A stretch of 64,000 nucleotides of DNA. Origin: Hydractinia symbiolongicarpus (lineage: Eukaryota; Cnidaria; Hydrozoa; Anthoathecata; Hydractiniidae). Within the stretch, counting starts at the first letter, position 1, and each line of letters begins with the position of its first letter. This document shows, in pieces, positions 21,680 through 31,959 of this stretch. The translations under genes and the position numbers were made by a program. The stretch covers positions 16,678,001-16,742,000 of the forward strand of contig NC_079884.1 of the NCBI RefSeq assembly GCF_029227915.1. Direction: 5' to 3'. Below the pieces are notes generated by a model, which worked only from the letters and a program-made list of their open reading frames with translations, searched no databases and was not told the DNA's origin.

Positions 21680-23084
21680 TTTTGTCTCTAGGGAATTGCA
21701 CTGGATTGCTTTTAAATCCAACTTCATCAAAATTCAAGGTTACAGACTTAGCTTTACTCTTTCTCGTAGCCAAAGTTTTGTTTTAAAGGAACGTTTTTTA
21801 AGCTTTTTTGTTGTAGTTGTCAGAGGGATTTTCTCCTCCTGGAGGTCAAAGTTATTGCACATGCTCAAAGGTCTGTGCCCTGGCAAATGGCTTTGTATTT
21901 TACAGGGCAGGATCCAGTCAGTAGCCATTTTATTACCTGGATTTTATTCTCGTCTTAAAGCAATAATCAAATTTTGCACATAATAGATGGAATACCAATG
22001 ACAAATTTTCCTCCACAACTACTTAAATTATTTTAAACTAATTAAAATTTCGAAGGAAGAAAAAAACGTTCGAAATTACATAAGAAACGAACCAACCAAA
22101 TAAGGGTATTTGTTTCATTTATTTTAAACCGACTTACCCTTCCAAACATTCCCAGTCAGTGCATCATCTGATTCAAATGTCTTTTCGCATGTTACGCAGA
22201 AGCAAATTGTATATTCAGCAGTGGCTTTTACTTCTACTTTTTGCTCATGAGCAATCAGAGCTCTTCCAGTATTGAAGTTTGTACAAATTTTTTTACATGC
22301 AACCCAGAACTAGTTCAGAGATTTTACAAGGTCCTACTCGCATCTTTTAACTGGCCTCCGGGCTGCTTTGAGAGGTCCCCTGCTGGTTGTGATAGTTTGT
22401 TAATACTTCCTTGTACTTATTCAGTTCAATTTTTGTAAACTTTCATTCCCAGAAAAGATTATCTGTATCTATATCTGTATCTGCAGCCAACGTTCCATTA
22501 GACAGGATACCTGTCTCTCTTTTCTGCTCTCGCGCTGTCCTGCTTTTTTAACCCTGCTTTTTTTAGCGCGTTATCGCTGAAAATCTTTCTTCTCTTCTCT
22601 ATCAAAAATATCAAAAAGGGAAAAATGATGAGTTTAGTTTACTAGACTAACGTTCCATGTGATATGTGATACAGCCGACGCTGGGAAGGAAAAATACCCA
22701 GAATGCTTTGCGCAACCGTGAAAGATCTATTACGTGTATTACAGTATATTACTAAGTATTACAGTGATTACCTTGGAGGAATGTAATGTAAAATTGTAAA
22801 ATGTAAAATTATATTTTACAGGACGAAAAGATCACAATATTATGCTGGAACCTTTTTCACAAAAAATGTAGAAGTAGATAGGTACCTTAAAAAACTATAT
22901 GGCGAGCAAAGAGGTTTGACCAAGGTAGAAAAAATTCCTTTAACTAATCAGTGCTTTTTCAAGATAAGAGGTCTATATAATTTTCTTATTTGTACTACCA
23001 CTTTAACATGTATAATATATATACAGCATCATTCTTCCTGAATACTCATTGTGTGTTATGTGCATGTCTTGTTGTAGCTCTTTG
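21680..23084. other. Spacer, no gene recognised
   Basis: No supported coding frame. It contains a small minisatellite-like patch at 22730-22771, listed separately. Confidence 0.4.
22730..22771. repeat. Short patch of the 31.5-kb minisatellite unit
   Basis: It reads gtgtattacagtatattact and similar words, the same decamer family as the array at 31481-31955, about 8.7 kb away. Confidence 0.6.
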
Positions 23085-23091
23085 GTTATAT
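23085..23091. repeat. Candidate 7-bp target duplication GTTATAT
   Basis: It abuts a CTTGGAGGA terminus. Its exact reverse complement, atataac, abuts the second terminus at 25249-25255. The inverted relation suggests that one end was flipped after insertion. Confidence 0.5.
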
Positions 23092-25248
23092 CTTGGAGGA
23101 ACGAATACGGAAGGAGAAACAACTCTTTTAATTCTATTGAAACACTGCGTGAGGTTCTAGCAGGTGTCTGTATAGAAACTTAATTTGAAATTTTGGCGGT
23201 TGTGTGACTAAATTATTCGTGAATAACAATTCGCAATTATGATTGGTTATAAAAACAATTAGATAATTTGATGATGAATTTGATGATAATACCAAAACAA
23301 GAAGCCACATTGAAATTGGTAAAATTTCTTTTGTTCTTATGTTAACATAATTAGCGAAGAAGCACATGCTCGACACTTTTGTAAACAAAAAGAAAAAGTT
23401 TATATCTCGTTTTAAAACGACATTCTGATATAAGAAGTTATTTCTTTAGTTAGAATAAACATTAATCCAGCACACATTTTGTCGGCACACGTCCGGCGCA
23501 TATCTATCTATATTGTTTTTCATGATCAAAGTGGTATACTCAAGTCTGCAAAAATAGGTTAATATCATGGTTAAACGCTTATTTCCAAACTTATTGTTGA
23601 AGTTTTTAACAGCAATGCTTACCGACTTATATATTAGGCACACTTTCCATACAAATATCACGTGCCTGCAGCGTGTGGGGCAGACTTCGTTTCGCAACAA
23701 AGAATCTCCGGAATCTTCGACCATTTCGTCACATTCAGCTGAACATAAGAAAGTAAAAAAAAAATTTGAAATTTGATTAAGAGCAACAAACATTACAATC
23801 TTCGCAATTACATCACAACAAAACCAGTACCTGTGTGCGGTCAGCTACATTTTCAATATTTCAATATACATCAAAAATAATTAAATACATTGTAGAGATT
23901 ATATAACCTTACATTGCAATTCTTCTATCAATAGCTGCAATTTGCCTTTTAATTCTTTTGTTTGTGAACAATAAAAGGTGAAATAACTTTTCTATCTGTT
24001 AATAACAACGAACGTTCTTCTAATAAACGACACTTCTTTAAGTATAATTCACAAAAACGGTGATCAGCAGCTAAAAAACATTAAAAAAATCGAAATAATT
24101 CCTGAGATGTATTAATTTTTATCACTGTGTTATGAGACGTCGAAACAAAAGTCATCGTCAACATACACTTTCGAAATTGTGACAACAGATGTTGAAACAA
24201 CATTGTACAACATAGAATCAAAACCCCAATTAAATAGATAAATAAATCACTATATAATCAATAATAAGAAGGTCTTAACAAACCGGTTTCGTATTCATAG
24301 TCATTTTCTTGTCGATTCCAGGGAAAACAGCCTTTATCACAATTTTTATACACATCGTTTGGTTCACCCAAATTATATACAGCACAATAATCAAACACCA
24401 AATCTTTAAGCAACTTATTCGTAGCCCCTAACTTGGTTCTGGGGACATGTCTTCTTTTACTCGTATCTGTAAAGAATTACAAAGTCTCAATGTTACTTTG
24501 AAATGATGACAGATCCTTCTAATTAACAGAAACCATACCAACCTGCAACTTGTTTAATTGTTGCTCCCCAATAAACTTTTTCCATTACACGCTTTTCGAT
24601 TAACTTTTCGAACAGGGGTGCCCACACATTCTTCTTTAGAGATTCATATGAACTTGAAATAATTTCAGGCATAGTTTTCTGCAATGAAATTAGTCGTCTC
24701 AGTTCGTAAATTTTGTCTTGTTTTTCAAATTCCAGAAATTGGTAGTAGGTTTTAGCTTTTAGCGTTTTCGGGAAAGTAAATTTCCTTAGTAGTTGTGGAC
24801 TCAAACTGAATGAGGCCGGGTCACCAGCAGTAGCAACAGCATTTTTCATTACTTGTCAATTGATGGGTATTTGAAGATCTGACGCCTATGCAAGAGAAAT
24901 TCAACATCTTTAAATAAATACTGCACAATAAAATTACCTGCCAATTTACTCAAGGCAGACAAATAAAAAAGTGGAGTTTCACAAACTTCCAAAGTTTGCA
25001 CATTACGTCCGAGAAACAAAACTTAACTCGATTATCCATCATAAAAGTTTTCATCAGAAACACTGGATAGCCAAATAATTCTCCCTGAAACATGTTGACA
25101 GCTTTTTGACCAATACGATGTCGACAAGATGCTACATCAATACCAGTCTCATCCAATGAATTAACTTTCCGTTTAATATTTCTAGCAGCAGTCCAAATAC
25201 CTCCACACTGATTGTTAACTTCTGCTACCTATTAGTGAAAATACATTT
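23092..25248 (-). mobile_element. Half of a KDZ-type DNA transposon (3' end of gene and one terminus)
   Basis: The terminus starts at 23092 with cttggaggaacgaatacgg and shares 31 of 32 bases with the terminus at 25256. Inside it, on the minus strand, lie spliced exons with KDZ transposase motifs whose 3' exons point toward this terminus. The 5' coding half is missing at the other side, where a second terminus begins in the same orientation. That geometry is not a normal element and suggests an internal rearrangement. Confidence 0.6.
23915..25228 (-). pseudogene. KDZ-family transposase, C-terminal exons (damaged)
   Basis: Predicted exons run 25228 to about 24950, 24885-24543, 24466-24284 and roughly 24060-23915, with recognisable acceptor and donor sites. 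The first encodes QCGGIWTAARN, then LDETGIDVASCRHR, NMFQGELFGYPVFL and FSDVMCKLW. The DETG...CRH, NM-GE--GYP and D-CK elements are hallmarks I know from the Kyakuja-Dileera-Zisupton DDE transposases. Exon 2 has an early in-frame TGA upstream of VATAGDPASFSLSPQLL, and the last exon (RLLEERSLLL) is frame-broken. The N-terminal part is absent here. The enzyme would cut and insert the element in the nucleus; this copy is inactive. Confidence 0.65.
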
Positions 25249-25255
25249 ATATAAC
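25249..25255. repeat. Candidate 7-bp target duplication ATATAAC
   Basis: Exact reverse complement of 23085-23091, abutting the terminus at 25256. Confidence 0.5.
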
Positions 25256-26500
25256 CTTGGAGGAAAGAATACGGAAGGAGAAACAACTTCATTTCTTTAC
25301 GCCTTAAATGTATTGAATTTTCTATTGTTTTTAATTTCAAAAGAATCAGTGCGTGAGGTGCTCGACCGAGTCTTTTTCGCGAAAAAATGATCAAATTCCA
25401 TATTCTCCTTTAATAGGGGCTAACTTTTTTTTATTGAAAAGTATTTTTTGACTAAACCTTGTGCTTAAAGCGTTGTTTTTGTAATATTCTTTCTATATAA
25501 ACGGTCAACCTAGGCAGACTGTCTATGCGCTCAAAAATAGTTGTTATGAAAGTTCATTATTCATGCTATTGTTTCTACTTTAGGCCAATTTAAGAGGAAA
25601 AATAGCTCTTATAAAGAAAGGTTTGGCATTTTGTCAAAGGGCAATGGAAGAAGGTACTGTCAATTTCAGCAAAATACTTGGTGAAGACATGCCTAAGTTA
25701 CGTGAGAGTGACAATGAGAGCGACGTTGAAGAATATGGTGACAATGAAAATGATAGAGAAGACGGCGACAGCCATGCTGATGGTGATAGTGAACGCAGTG
25801 ACAGTGACAGTGAATGTGTCATATGACTTGATAGTGAACCCTGGACAAGAACTTTCCGTTGAATTTATGGGTCAGTCAAGCATAGATTGCCGTGAAAACA
25901 TGATCCACTGGTTAATGCCCAGTTCTTGCTGTCAAAGCAATTTGGCCGGCGCTAATGGTAGTAACGCGTGTGTTATTATTTCTGTGTTGATGGGTTATGT
26001 TTTTCTTAAATCTAAAATATTGTAAGAAAACATTTCGTACAGAAGTACAGCCTTCATAAACATGTTTTTCCATTATTTTGTAGAGCCATAGACACTGGCA
26101 ATTATATATATAATTTTAATGAATTGTCGGGTTTCATCCTTATTATGGAAGCAATGGAAGTAATACCACCTGGAATCGATGTCACTGTTACGGAAGAACG
26201 AAATGTCTATTACAACAACGATAACGAGTTATCACTCGCACCTTACCTGCAACAGCATCGTGAGAAAGAAACAGCTGGAAGTAGTTTTTGCGTGGTCGTT
26301 GCACGAGGCAAAGCTTTTTCATTGTTTTTGGACAGAGATAAAGTATTCCTCATCCATTCCCATGAAAACGGCGATTATGGAGGACGATTTTGTGTAATCG
26401 AAACGCAAAATTCACCAAAGGAACTACTCCCGAATTATGACGAAAAGAAGGTTTTACAAGCTTTACTTTACTAATATTATTAATTAGGGACAATGTATTC
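25256..26500 (+). mobile_element. Other half of the KDZ-type transposon with second terminus
   Basis: The terminus cttggaggaaagaatacgg begins at 25256 and points right. A shared subterminal word gtgcgtgaggt follows within about 100 bp, as at 23148. The interior carries a plus-strand spliced protease-like gene. The right limit is uncertain; I stop it just after that gene. Confidence 0.5.
25584..26474 (+). pseudogene. Cysteine-protease-like gene inside the KDZ element (2-3 exons)
   Basis: An exon opens after a ttctactttag acceptor at 25584 and encodes an acidic tract rich in Asp, Glu and Ser. After a frame change near 25820 it reads GANGSNACVIISVLMG. A donor at 26022 and an acceptor at 26083 join in phase 2 to a last exon with KVFLIHSHENGDYGG, stop at 26472-26474. 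GSNAC (a possible Cys nucleophile) and the H-S-H motif about 125 residues later resemble the tegument-type/OTU-like cysteine peptidase domains found in some eukaryotic mobile elements. The frame change in a GACAGT-rich tract suggests a one-base indel. The function is inferred from these motifs only. Confidence 0.5.
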
Positions 26501-26615
26501 CGGCATAAAAGCATTATTTAACAAAAAAATAGACTAATGGGCAGTAAAAATATTGATGGATATTTTTTGTCGTCATTCTATTTTTATAATGTCTGCTTTA
26601 TACTTACGGTGTATA

Positions 26616-27261
26616 CTTTAAGGGCAAAAACTTTTGCGGTCAGAAATTTTTTTTCACGAAAGTTTTTGCTTTTACAAATTTTAAAACGCAAAAGTGTTTT
26701 TACGCGAAATCAAATATTTTTTTTCCTTTAAGGCCCCTTCTTGAAATTCATTGTTATCAAAAAAAATAATGACACATGGATGGATATTATTAATTAATAC
26801 GTATACGATCTTTCAATCGTCTCAAATATCTTTATTTCCTCCAGTACTTGTCACAGCTTTGTCCTTTTTTCTAATTTGCGCTGAAACAGGTGGAGTGTTC
26901 ACGACTGTGGGTGAAGTCCTTACAAAATGGAGAAGGTTGTCAACGGCTCTGTCTTCTGCAGGCTCAATATAACACGGTAGAAGAATTTGAATGGTTACGT
27001 GATAGCAAATTCATTGGTACATTGGTGAAGTTGGAGAAGCCGCTCACGAAACTGATTTTAATGAAAAGTTAAATATTACATTAAACAAACAAACAAAAAA
27101 TTATAAAAATTATGAAAATTAATCTTATTTTTTGTTCATCGCGAAAGTGTTTTCCGCGAAATTTGTTCAAAAAACCGCAAAACGCGAAAGTTTATTCCAC
27201 AAGTTTTGCGTTTTTTTTGATACGCGAAAGTTTCTGTACGCCAAATTTTCTGCCCTTAAAG
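26616..27261. mobile_element. Putative inverted-repeat element, 646 bp
   Basis: The left end ctttaagggcaaaaactttt is mirrored at the right end (reverse complement ctttaagggcagaaaattt). Both ends continue with repeated cgcgaaagt-like words. Inverted-repeat identity falls off quickly and no clear target duplication was found. The interior short frames have no recognised motif. Confidence 0.45.
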
Positions 27262-27289
27262 TAGTAAGAATTTTTATTTGGTGCAGAAA

Positions 27290-27560
27290 TTTGTCCGTCT
27301 TATTGAGTCTTATTATACAAGAACGATCGCTTGCTGTAAGTAAATTTTTAGGAAAGAAATGAGAAAAAACTATTTTTTTGTGTGTCTGCTTTATGGAGTG
27401 TCCTCCTTGGAGAGGTTTTGTTATGAGAGTTTCCTCTAGGATTAGTCCGGGGGACAAAAATTGTCCGTCTTCTTATAGAACTGTCGGCTTTAGAGGATGT
27501 CCGCCTTAAGCGGTTCCACCGTACCACTGTCCGTCTTATAAAGCTTTCCGCTTTCGATTA
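27290..27560. repeat. Degenerate short repeats of TGTCCGTCTTATA type
   Basis: Words tgtccgtctta, tgtcggcttta, tgtccgcctta and cgtccgctta recur at about 20-30 bp spacing. It resembles the subterminal repeat region of a DNA transposon, but no terminus was located. Confidence 0.45.
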
Positions 27561-27561
27561 G

Positions 27562-28409
27562 ACGGCGTCCGCTTAAGCTAGATTTAAAAACAATGCTTTC
27601 AAACTCTGCAGAATAGAAGATCTGTAGGTAGGACACCAGACTAATGGTTAACATATGCTGTTCATTGTTGTTATCAATCATCCCTTTCCCGTAGCATGGG
27701 TGCGTAGTATGGGTGTATGTGTGATACACCCATATAGTTGTTGTTTAAGGGAGGCAACACAGGTAATACTGTCGAAAAGGGAAAATTTGTACTATTTCCA
27801 GCCACAGGCAGAAAAATGGTATAAAGGTCATCTAAGATGAACCTCTAAGGAATTTGGATAGCTCTAAACGCGACACAACGGGGGGTATGGGCAAATTAAC
27901 TTCATACCTAGTCCCCCATCTTTATAAACGCTAAGAACCACACTGCCGTAGACGAAGGGTCTGCGTATTAGATAATGCTTTAAAAGAAATAAGTGAATAA
28001 TCATAAGTTTTTTACTTTGTTTTAACCATCTTCGATACTATCGATACTCAAACGAAACTCTACCGACCCTGATCAGTACTAATCGGTACTTGGGTACTGC
28101 TTTGACATTTTAAATGAAAATAGTAATGTCCACATTTGTATATTAATATGTGTAATTTAAAAATTGTTTAACCATTTAAAATGTGCTTGTACATTCTCCT
28201 TATTTTACTGCGTCACATGTTTATCATAGGTGGCTACTATAAGTTTCGAATTATAAAAACGCGTGACACGACGGCCAGTTCAAGTTTACCATGTGTGCCA
28301 ACAAGAGAGATGAAATTCAAAAAAAGTGAAATATTGTTTTGTTTATCTGCTCTGTTACTCTTATTTTATTTATTAATAAGATGGTCATAGCTTTTTTTCT
28401 CTATTCCAG
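27562..28409. other. Spacer, no gene recognised
   Basis: Short frames without motif. The 3' part may be an intron of the fragment that follows. Confidence 0.35.
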
Positions 28410-29004
28410 GCTCACAAGTATGTATGTGCCCTGTTTTGACAGCATGGTGAAAATCAAAGATCTTAAGAAAGATATTTTTGGTGTTGTTGTTGGTTAAATA
28501 TCTGACAAGGAGTTAGGAAATCTTGTGAGAAAGGTGTTCCCCAATGTGCAAAAAATGTCATCAAACTCTGTTTCGTACTACCGCCACATTAAAGCTATGA
28601 CTGCTGCCACTGAAAAAGGTATGCAAAAAGCTTTGGCCAGTATAGTTGCTAGCTATTAGCTAGTGATCTGTTGCCAAAATTAGTAGCTAGTATAGAGTGC
28701 ACACCTCAGCAAGAAAATTTTTTTTCTAGGTTTCAGCAGGGCAACACAGACTAAAAAGTCTAGCCAGGAAAACTGTACCAAAAATATACAGGTTAGTGTG
28801 ACTGAAATACCACCATGTATGTATTTATCAAATGAAATGGTTCAAAAACGTCCCAGTCTTGGTGTTCTTATAAAATGTTCAGAAATTAATTGGCTTAATA
28901 TATATAGCTCTTCTTTGCAAAAAGTTATTCTGAGCTCTCGTTTGCAATTTTTTCCACCAAGGACAGGAAACAAGTCATTAGCGAAATTACTGGAAATAAC
29001 TTAA
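28410..29004 (+). pseudogene. Two-exon gene fragment of unknown function with one nonsense codon
   Basis: A tctattccag acceptor at 28409 opens an exon reading MVKIKDLKKDIFGVVVG, a stop, then ISDKELGNLVRKVFPNVQKM and SYYRHIKAM, closed by a donor at 28619. A ttttttctag acceptor at 28729 joins in phase 1 to a second exon running to the stop at 29004 (LSNEMVQKRPSLGVL). The consistent phase and splice signals argue for real ancestry. I do not recognise the family. Upstream exons were not found. Confidence 0.4.
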
Positions 29005-29187
29005 TCGCTAAAAATATTCTTTGTTAATTTTTTTGAAAAGCAACTTTTATTTTGTCTTCTCTTGTTTTTCTCAGTAAATTTTCTGTTTTTTAACTGAGAA
29101 AAATAATGATCAGCCTCCGTCGTATATAAGCAAGTTCAATTAAAGCCTACATTGGGTAGTTACATTTGCCGGATATCCGTGTACATA

Positions 29188-29360
29188 CTAGTCGTTAGCC
29201 CGTGGAAAAATCCACTGGGTTCGCACGTCCTTAAAATTCACCCGTCGCAAGAAAGTGAATAAAAATATATCGCGTTTAATATTCGTGTTTCCGCAGCACG
29301 ACTTTTCAACTCCGTGGCGGATCCCCGCGGACACAGAATACGGGTATTATTATTATCAGA
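29188..29360 (-). mobile_element. Small Helitron-like element, second family (about 173 bp)
   Basis: On the minus strand it would start TCTGATAATAATAATAC and end CTAG. The terminal hairpin reads CCCGTGGaaaaatCCAC on the plus strand, about 12 bp from the CTAG end. The left flank is A as expected; the right flank is G rather than T, so the 5' boundary is less certain. Confidence 0.5.
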
Positions 29361-29449
29361 GGCAAACTTGACCCTTCGAGTTTCTTTACCGCCCCCTGGG
29401 TCCATATACTTTTTAATATTAGACGCTATACGGAAATCTTAATTGAAAA

Positions 29450-29610
29450 CTAGTCGTTAGCTCGTGAAAGAATCCACGGATTCGGCAGTCCTTTAAATTC
29501 ACTTGTCGCAACAAAGTGGGATCGCATTAAGCTTCGTGTTTCACTCATTTTCGACGCACGAACAGTTAAAATACGAGTAAAATTTACAGATTCGGTCCTC
29601 AAAATATTGC
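29450..29610 (-). mobile_element. Helitron-like 3' terminus, second family
   Basis: CTAG at 29450-29453 after an A, followed by cgttagctcgtg and a weaker hairpin, then sequence similar to 29188-29280 (aattcacttgtcgcaa...aaagtg). The other end was not found. Confidence 0.4.
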
Positions 29611-29971
29611 TCGTTTACATATCCCCGGAATCGTTATATCGTGCATCCTTAGCACGACGTTGCGGCTACCCGTTTGAACATTTGTTCAGCTCACTTTTTC
29701 AACTTACCGAACAATACCTCGATAGTCAGAAACTGGCTTCTACCGCGATGTTACTCGATTACAAATGAAGGGCTACGGAATAAGAGTTTTAGCTGACGCA
29801 GTAATGTAACTTTATGCTACTGGCTTTATGTGCCGCTTCAGAAAAAAACCGCTGGTCTCCATATTATAGTACTGCGGAAATTAAGCAGCATCAAAACGTT
29901 ACACCCAATTCCATTTGTACAACCTGGGTACTGATGCAAATTACAGTAAAAGCATTGCCGGATCAAAATTA
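29611..29971. other. Spacer downstream of the seven-exon gene
   Basis: No supported reading frame. The short frame at 29814-30167 crosses the gene's 3' UTR on the opposite strand. Confidence 0.35.
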
Positions 29972-29977
29972 TTTATT
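29972..29977 (-). terminator. Candidate polyadenylation signal AATAAA
   Basis: The minus strand reads AATAAA about 110 bp beyond the stop of the seven-exon gene. Confidence 0.4.
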
Positions 29978-30087
29978 ATTTACAATATTTATGTACAAAA
30001 ACTATTTAACAACGATTCAGTTTCTTTCTCCAGATTGTACACATCATCCCTGTACATCAGCGCGATGCAATACAATGTGTCCAATTT

Positions 30088-31259
30088 TTAAGATGGCCTT
30101 ACAATATTTCTCCACAAAATATAACATTTGTCTCCCGTCTCGTATTGAAAAGTTGCCAATTTATTAAACCAAACTCCCGTGATTTTTCGAACACCCACCT
30201 TCGTCACACATAATAACCAAAACTGTTCATCCGAGTCTTTTTGTGCGTATAAGGCAACTACAGATCCAGGATGAAGCATGGATTTTTTGATTGCTATAAG
30301 GTAAATAATTTCAATTAGAGAATTTAAATCATAGCATGACCTGTGCAAAATTCGATGCGAAATATCTGTCCGTAAAAATTTATTTCTTCAAGGTGATCTT
30401 TTTAAAAATGTTTTGCATTACTTATTCAGTTGTTTGTATGGTTGCATCTTTGGGTTGGTTGTTCTCAGAATTCTAAATCTCTAACACATTCTAATATCAT
30501 TGAAGCCTGGTCAATTGCAAAGAATAAACGCAAAAACTTACACGTCAAGTTTGAAACGGTCTCTTGTGCATCTTCATTTGGTACATTTGGTACAACTACG
30601 TTTTTAAAAAAAGTAAAAATTAGAGTCTTTCTTCTACACACGTAAATACAAGATGGTGTAAAATTCAACATAAAATGCTTACTTTGGCTAGAGTTTTGAG
30701 GAAGAACATCAGGTTCTGTATGTACCAGAGGTTCATGAATTTAAGCAAATATATTTTTAACTAAATACATGGCCATGCAGAAGAAGACATTCTTCATGTA
30801 ATATATTCACCTTGCATGATAATGATATTATCATTATCATCTGTAGCTTCAACAATATCATCTTCGGATTGTAAGTGATCTGAAGGTCCTATTATAAAGT
30901 ATTTGCAATTTAGTCAAATTTAATTACTAGCTCTAACAGGAAAGAATTTTAATACTAATATGCATAGATCCATACCAGTTGAGAGCAGATCTTTACTGGA
31001 TTGAACAGCAGTTGCATGATCTATCAGGGACAAATAACAATTAAAAACAATATTATTCCGTAAAAGACATATGGCACTATCATGAAATATATACTTCAAC
31101 GAAAATCTAAGTAAGCTCACCTTCTAAACCTTCCCTAAAACCAGTTAGAATTAAATTCCCAAACTCAGTTCTGTTATCCCTGGTTCCGAAAAACGACTCT
31201 GCAAACATATAGCATTAATTTACATTAAAGTAAGCCTTACCTGACTTATTTAAATCCAT
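30088..31259 (-). CDS. Predicted seven-exon gene, 170-residue protein of unknown function
   Basis: Exons on the minus strand: 31259-31241 (ATG), 31198-31121, 31020-30976, 30888-30811, 30715-30683, 30595-30542 and 30293-30088 (stop). Every boundary has AG/GT signals and all six introns are phase 1. The spliced length is 513 bp, giving 170 residues plus stop. The start is MDLNKSESFF, the middle is acidic (SEDDIVEATDDNDN), and the C-terminus includes HPGSVVALYAQKDSDEQFW and GDKCYILWRNIV. There is no signal peptide or membrane segment. I do not recognise the family; it could be a host gene or an accessory gene of an uncharacterised element. Exon choice is by eye and not supported by transcript data. 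Confidence 0.55.
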
Positions 31260-31410
31260 ATTACTACAGTTAGTTCTTATCTGAACAAGTATAACGTATA
31301 TGAAGCAACAAACTAACCACGTTTTATTTACCGCTCTGTTGGGCGGCAACAACCTTGACACAAGGAGGACGCAAATATCGCCACTATACCATGGATTTCG
31401 TAGCGGTAAT

Positions 31411-31461
31411 TTTATGATTATCATAAATTTTATCGAAATTTATCTTTTATGATAATCATAA
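31411..31461. repeat. Pair of short AT palindromes beside the minisatellite
   Basis: tttatgattatcataaa and tttatgataatcataa lie about 20 bp apart and could form a cruciform. Confidence 0.6.
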
Positions 31462-31480
31462 TATTTTTTTGCGCGTATAG

Positions 31481-31955
31481 GTTGTACTGAATACTACAAG
31501 GTATTACAGTGTATTACCGAATACTACATGGTATTACAGTGTAATACTGAATACTACAAAGTATTACAGTGTATTACTGAATACTACAGGGTATTACAGT
31601 ATATTACCGAATACTACAAGGTATTACAGTGCATTACTGAATACTGCAAAGTATTACAGTGTATTACTGAATACTACAGGGTATTACAGTATATTACCGA
31701 ATATTACAAGGTATTACAGTGTATTACTAAATACTACAGGGTATTACAGTAATTTGCCGAATACTACAGGGTATTACAGTGTATTACTGAATACTACAAA
31801 GTATTACAGTGTATTACCTAATACTACAAGGTATTACAGTGCATTACTGCATACTACAAAGTACTACAGCGTATTACTAAGTACTACAGTATACAATACG
31901 GCATATTACTAAGTACTACAGTGTATTATTGTATATTACAAAGATATTACATTAG
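31481..31955. repeat. Minisatellite, 30-bp unit, about 13-15 copies
   Basis: The unit gtattacagtgtattactga plus atactacaag repeats with high regularity from about 31491 to 31850, then decays. Each 30-mer consists of three related decamers. Because the period is divisible by three, a 74-codon frame (31528-31752) with a ten-residue repeat stays open; this is probably a by-product. Confidence 0.92.
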
Positions 31956-31959
31956 GCAG

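Noticed and set aside
22772-22800. CTTGGAGGAATG word resembling the KDZ terminus
   Set aside because: Only about 11 bases match, the following sequence is unrelated, and no partner end or 7-bp duplication was found.
25634-25822. Ser/Leu-rich open frame on the minus strand
   Set aside because: It is the antisense of the acidic low-complexity exon.
31528-31752. Open reading frame with a ten-residue repeat (VLQCITEYYK type)
   Set aside because: It is produced entirely by the 30-bp minisatellite, has no start context or flanking coding signal, and the other two frames are similarly patterned.
31481-31955. CRISPR-like array
   Set aside because: The units are contiguous with no unique spacers, and the window is clearly eukaryotic.
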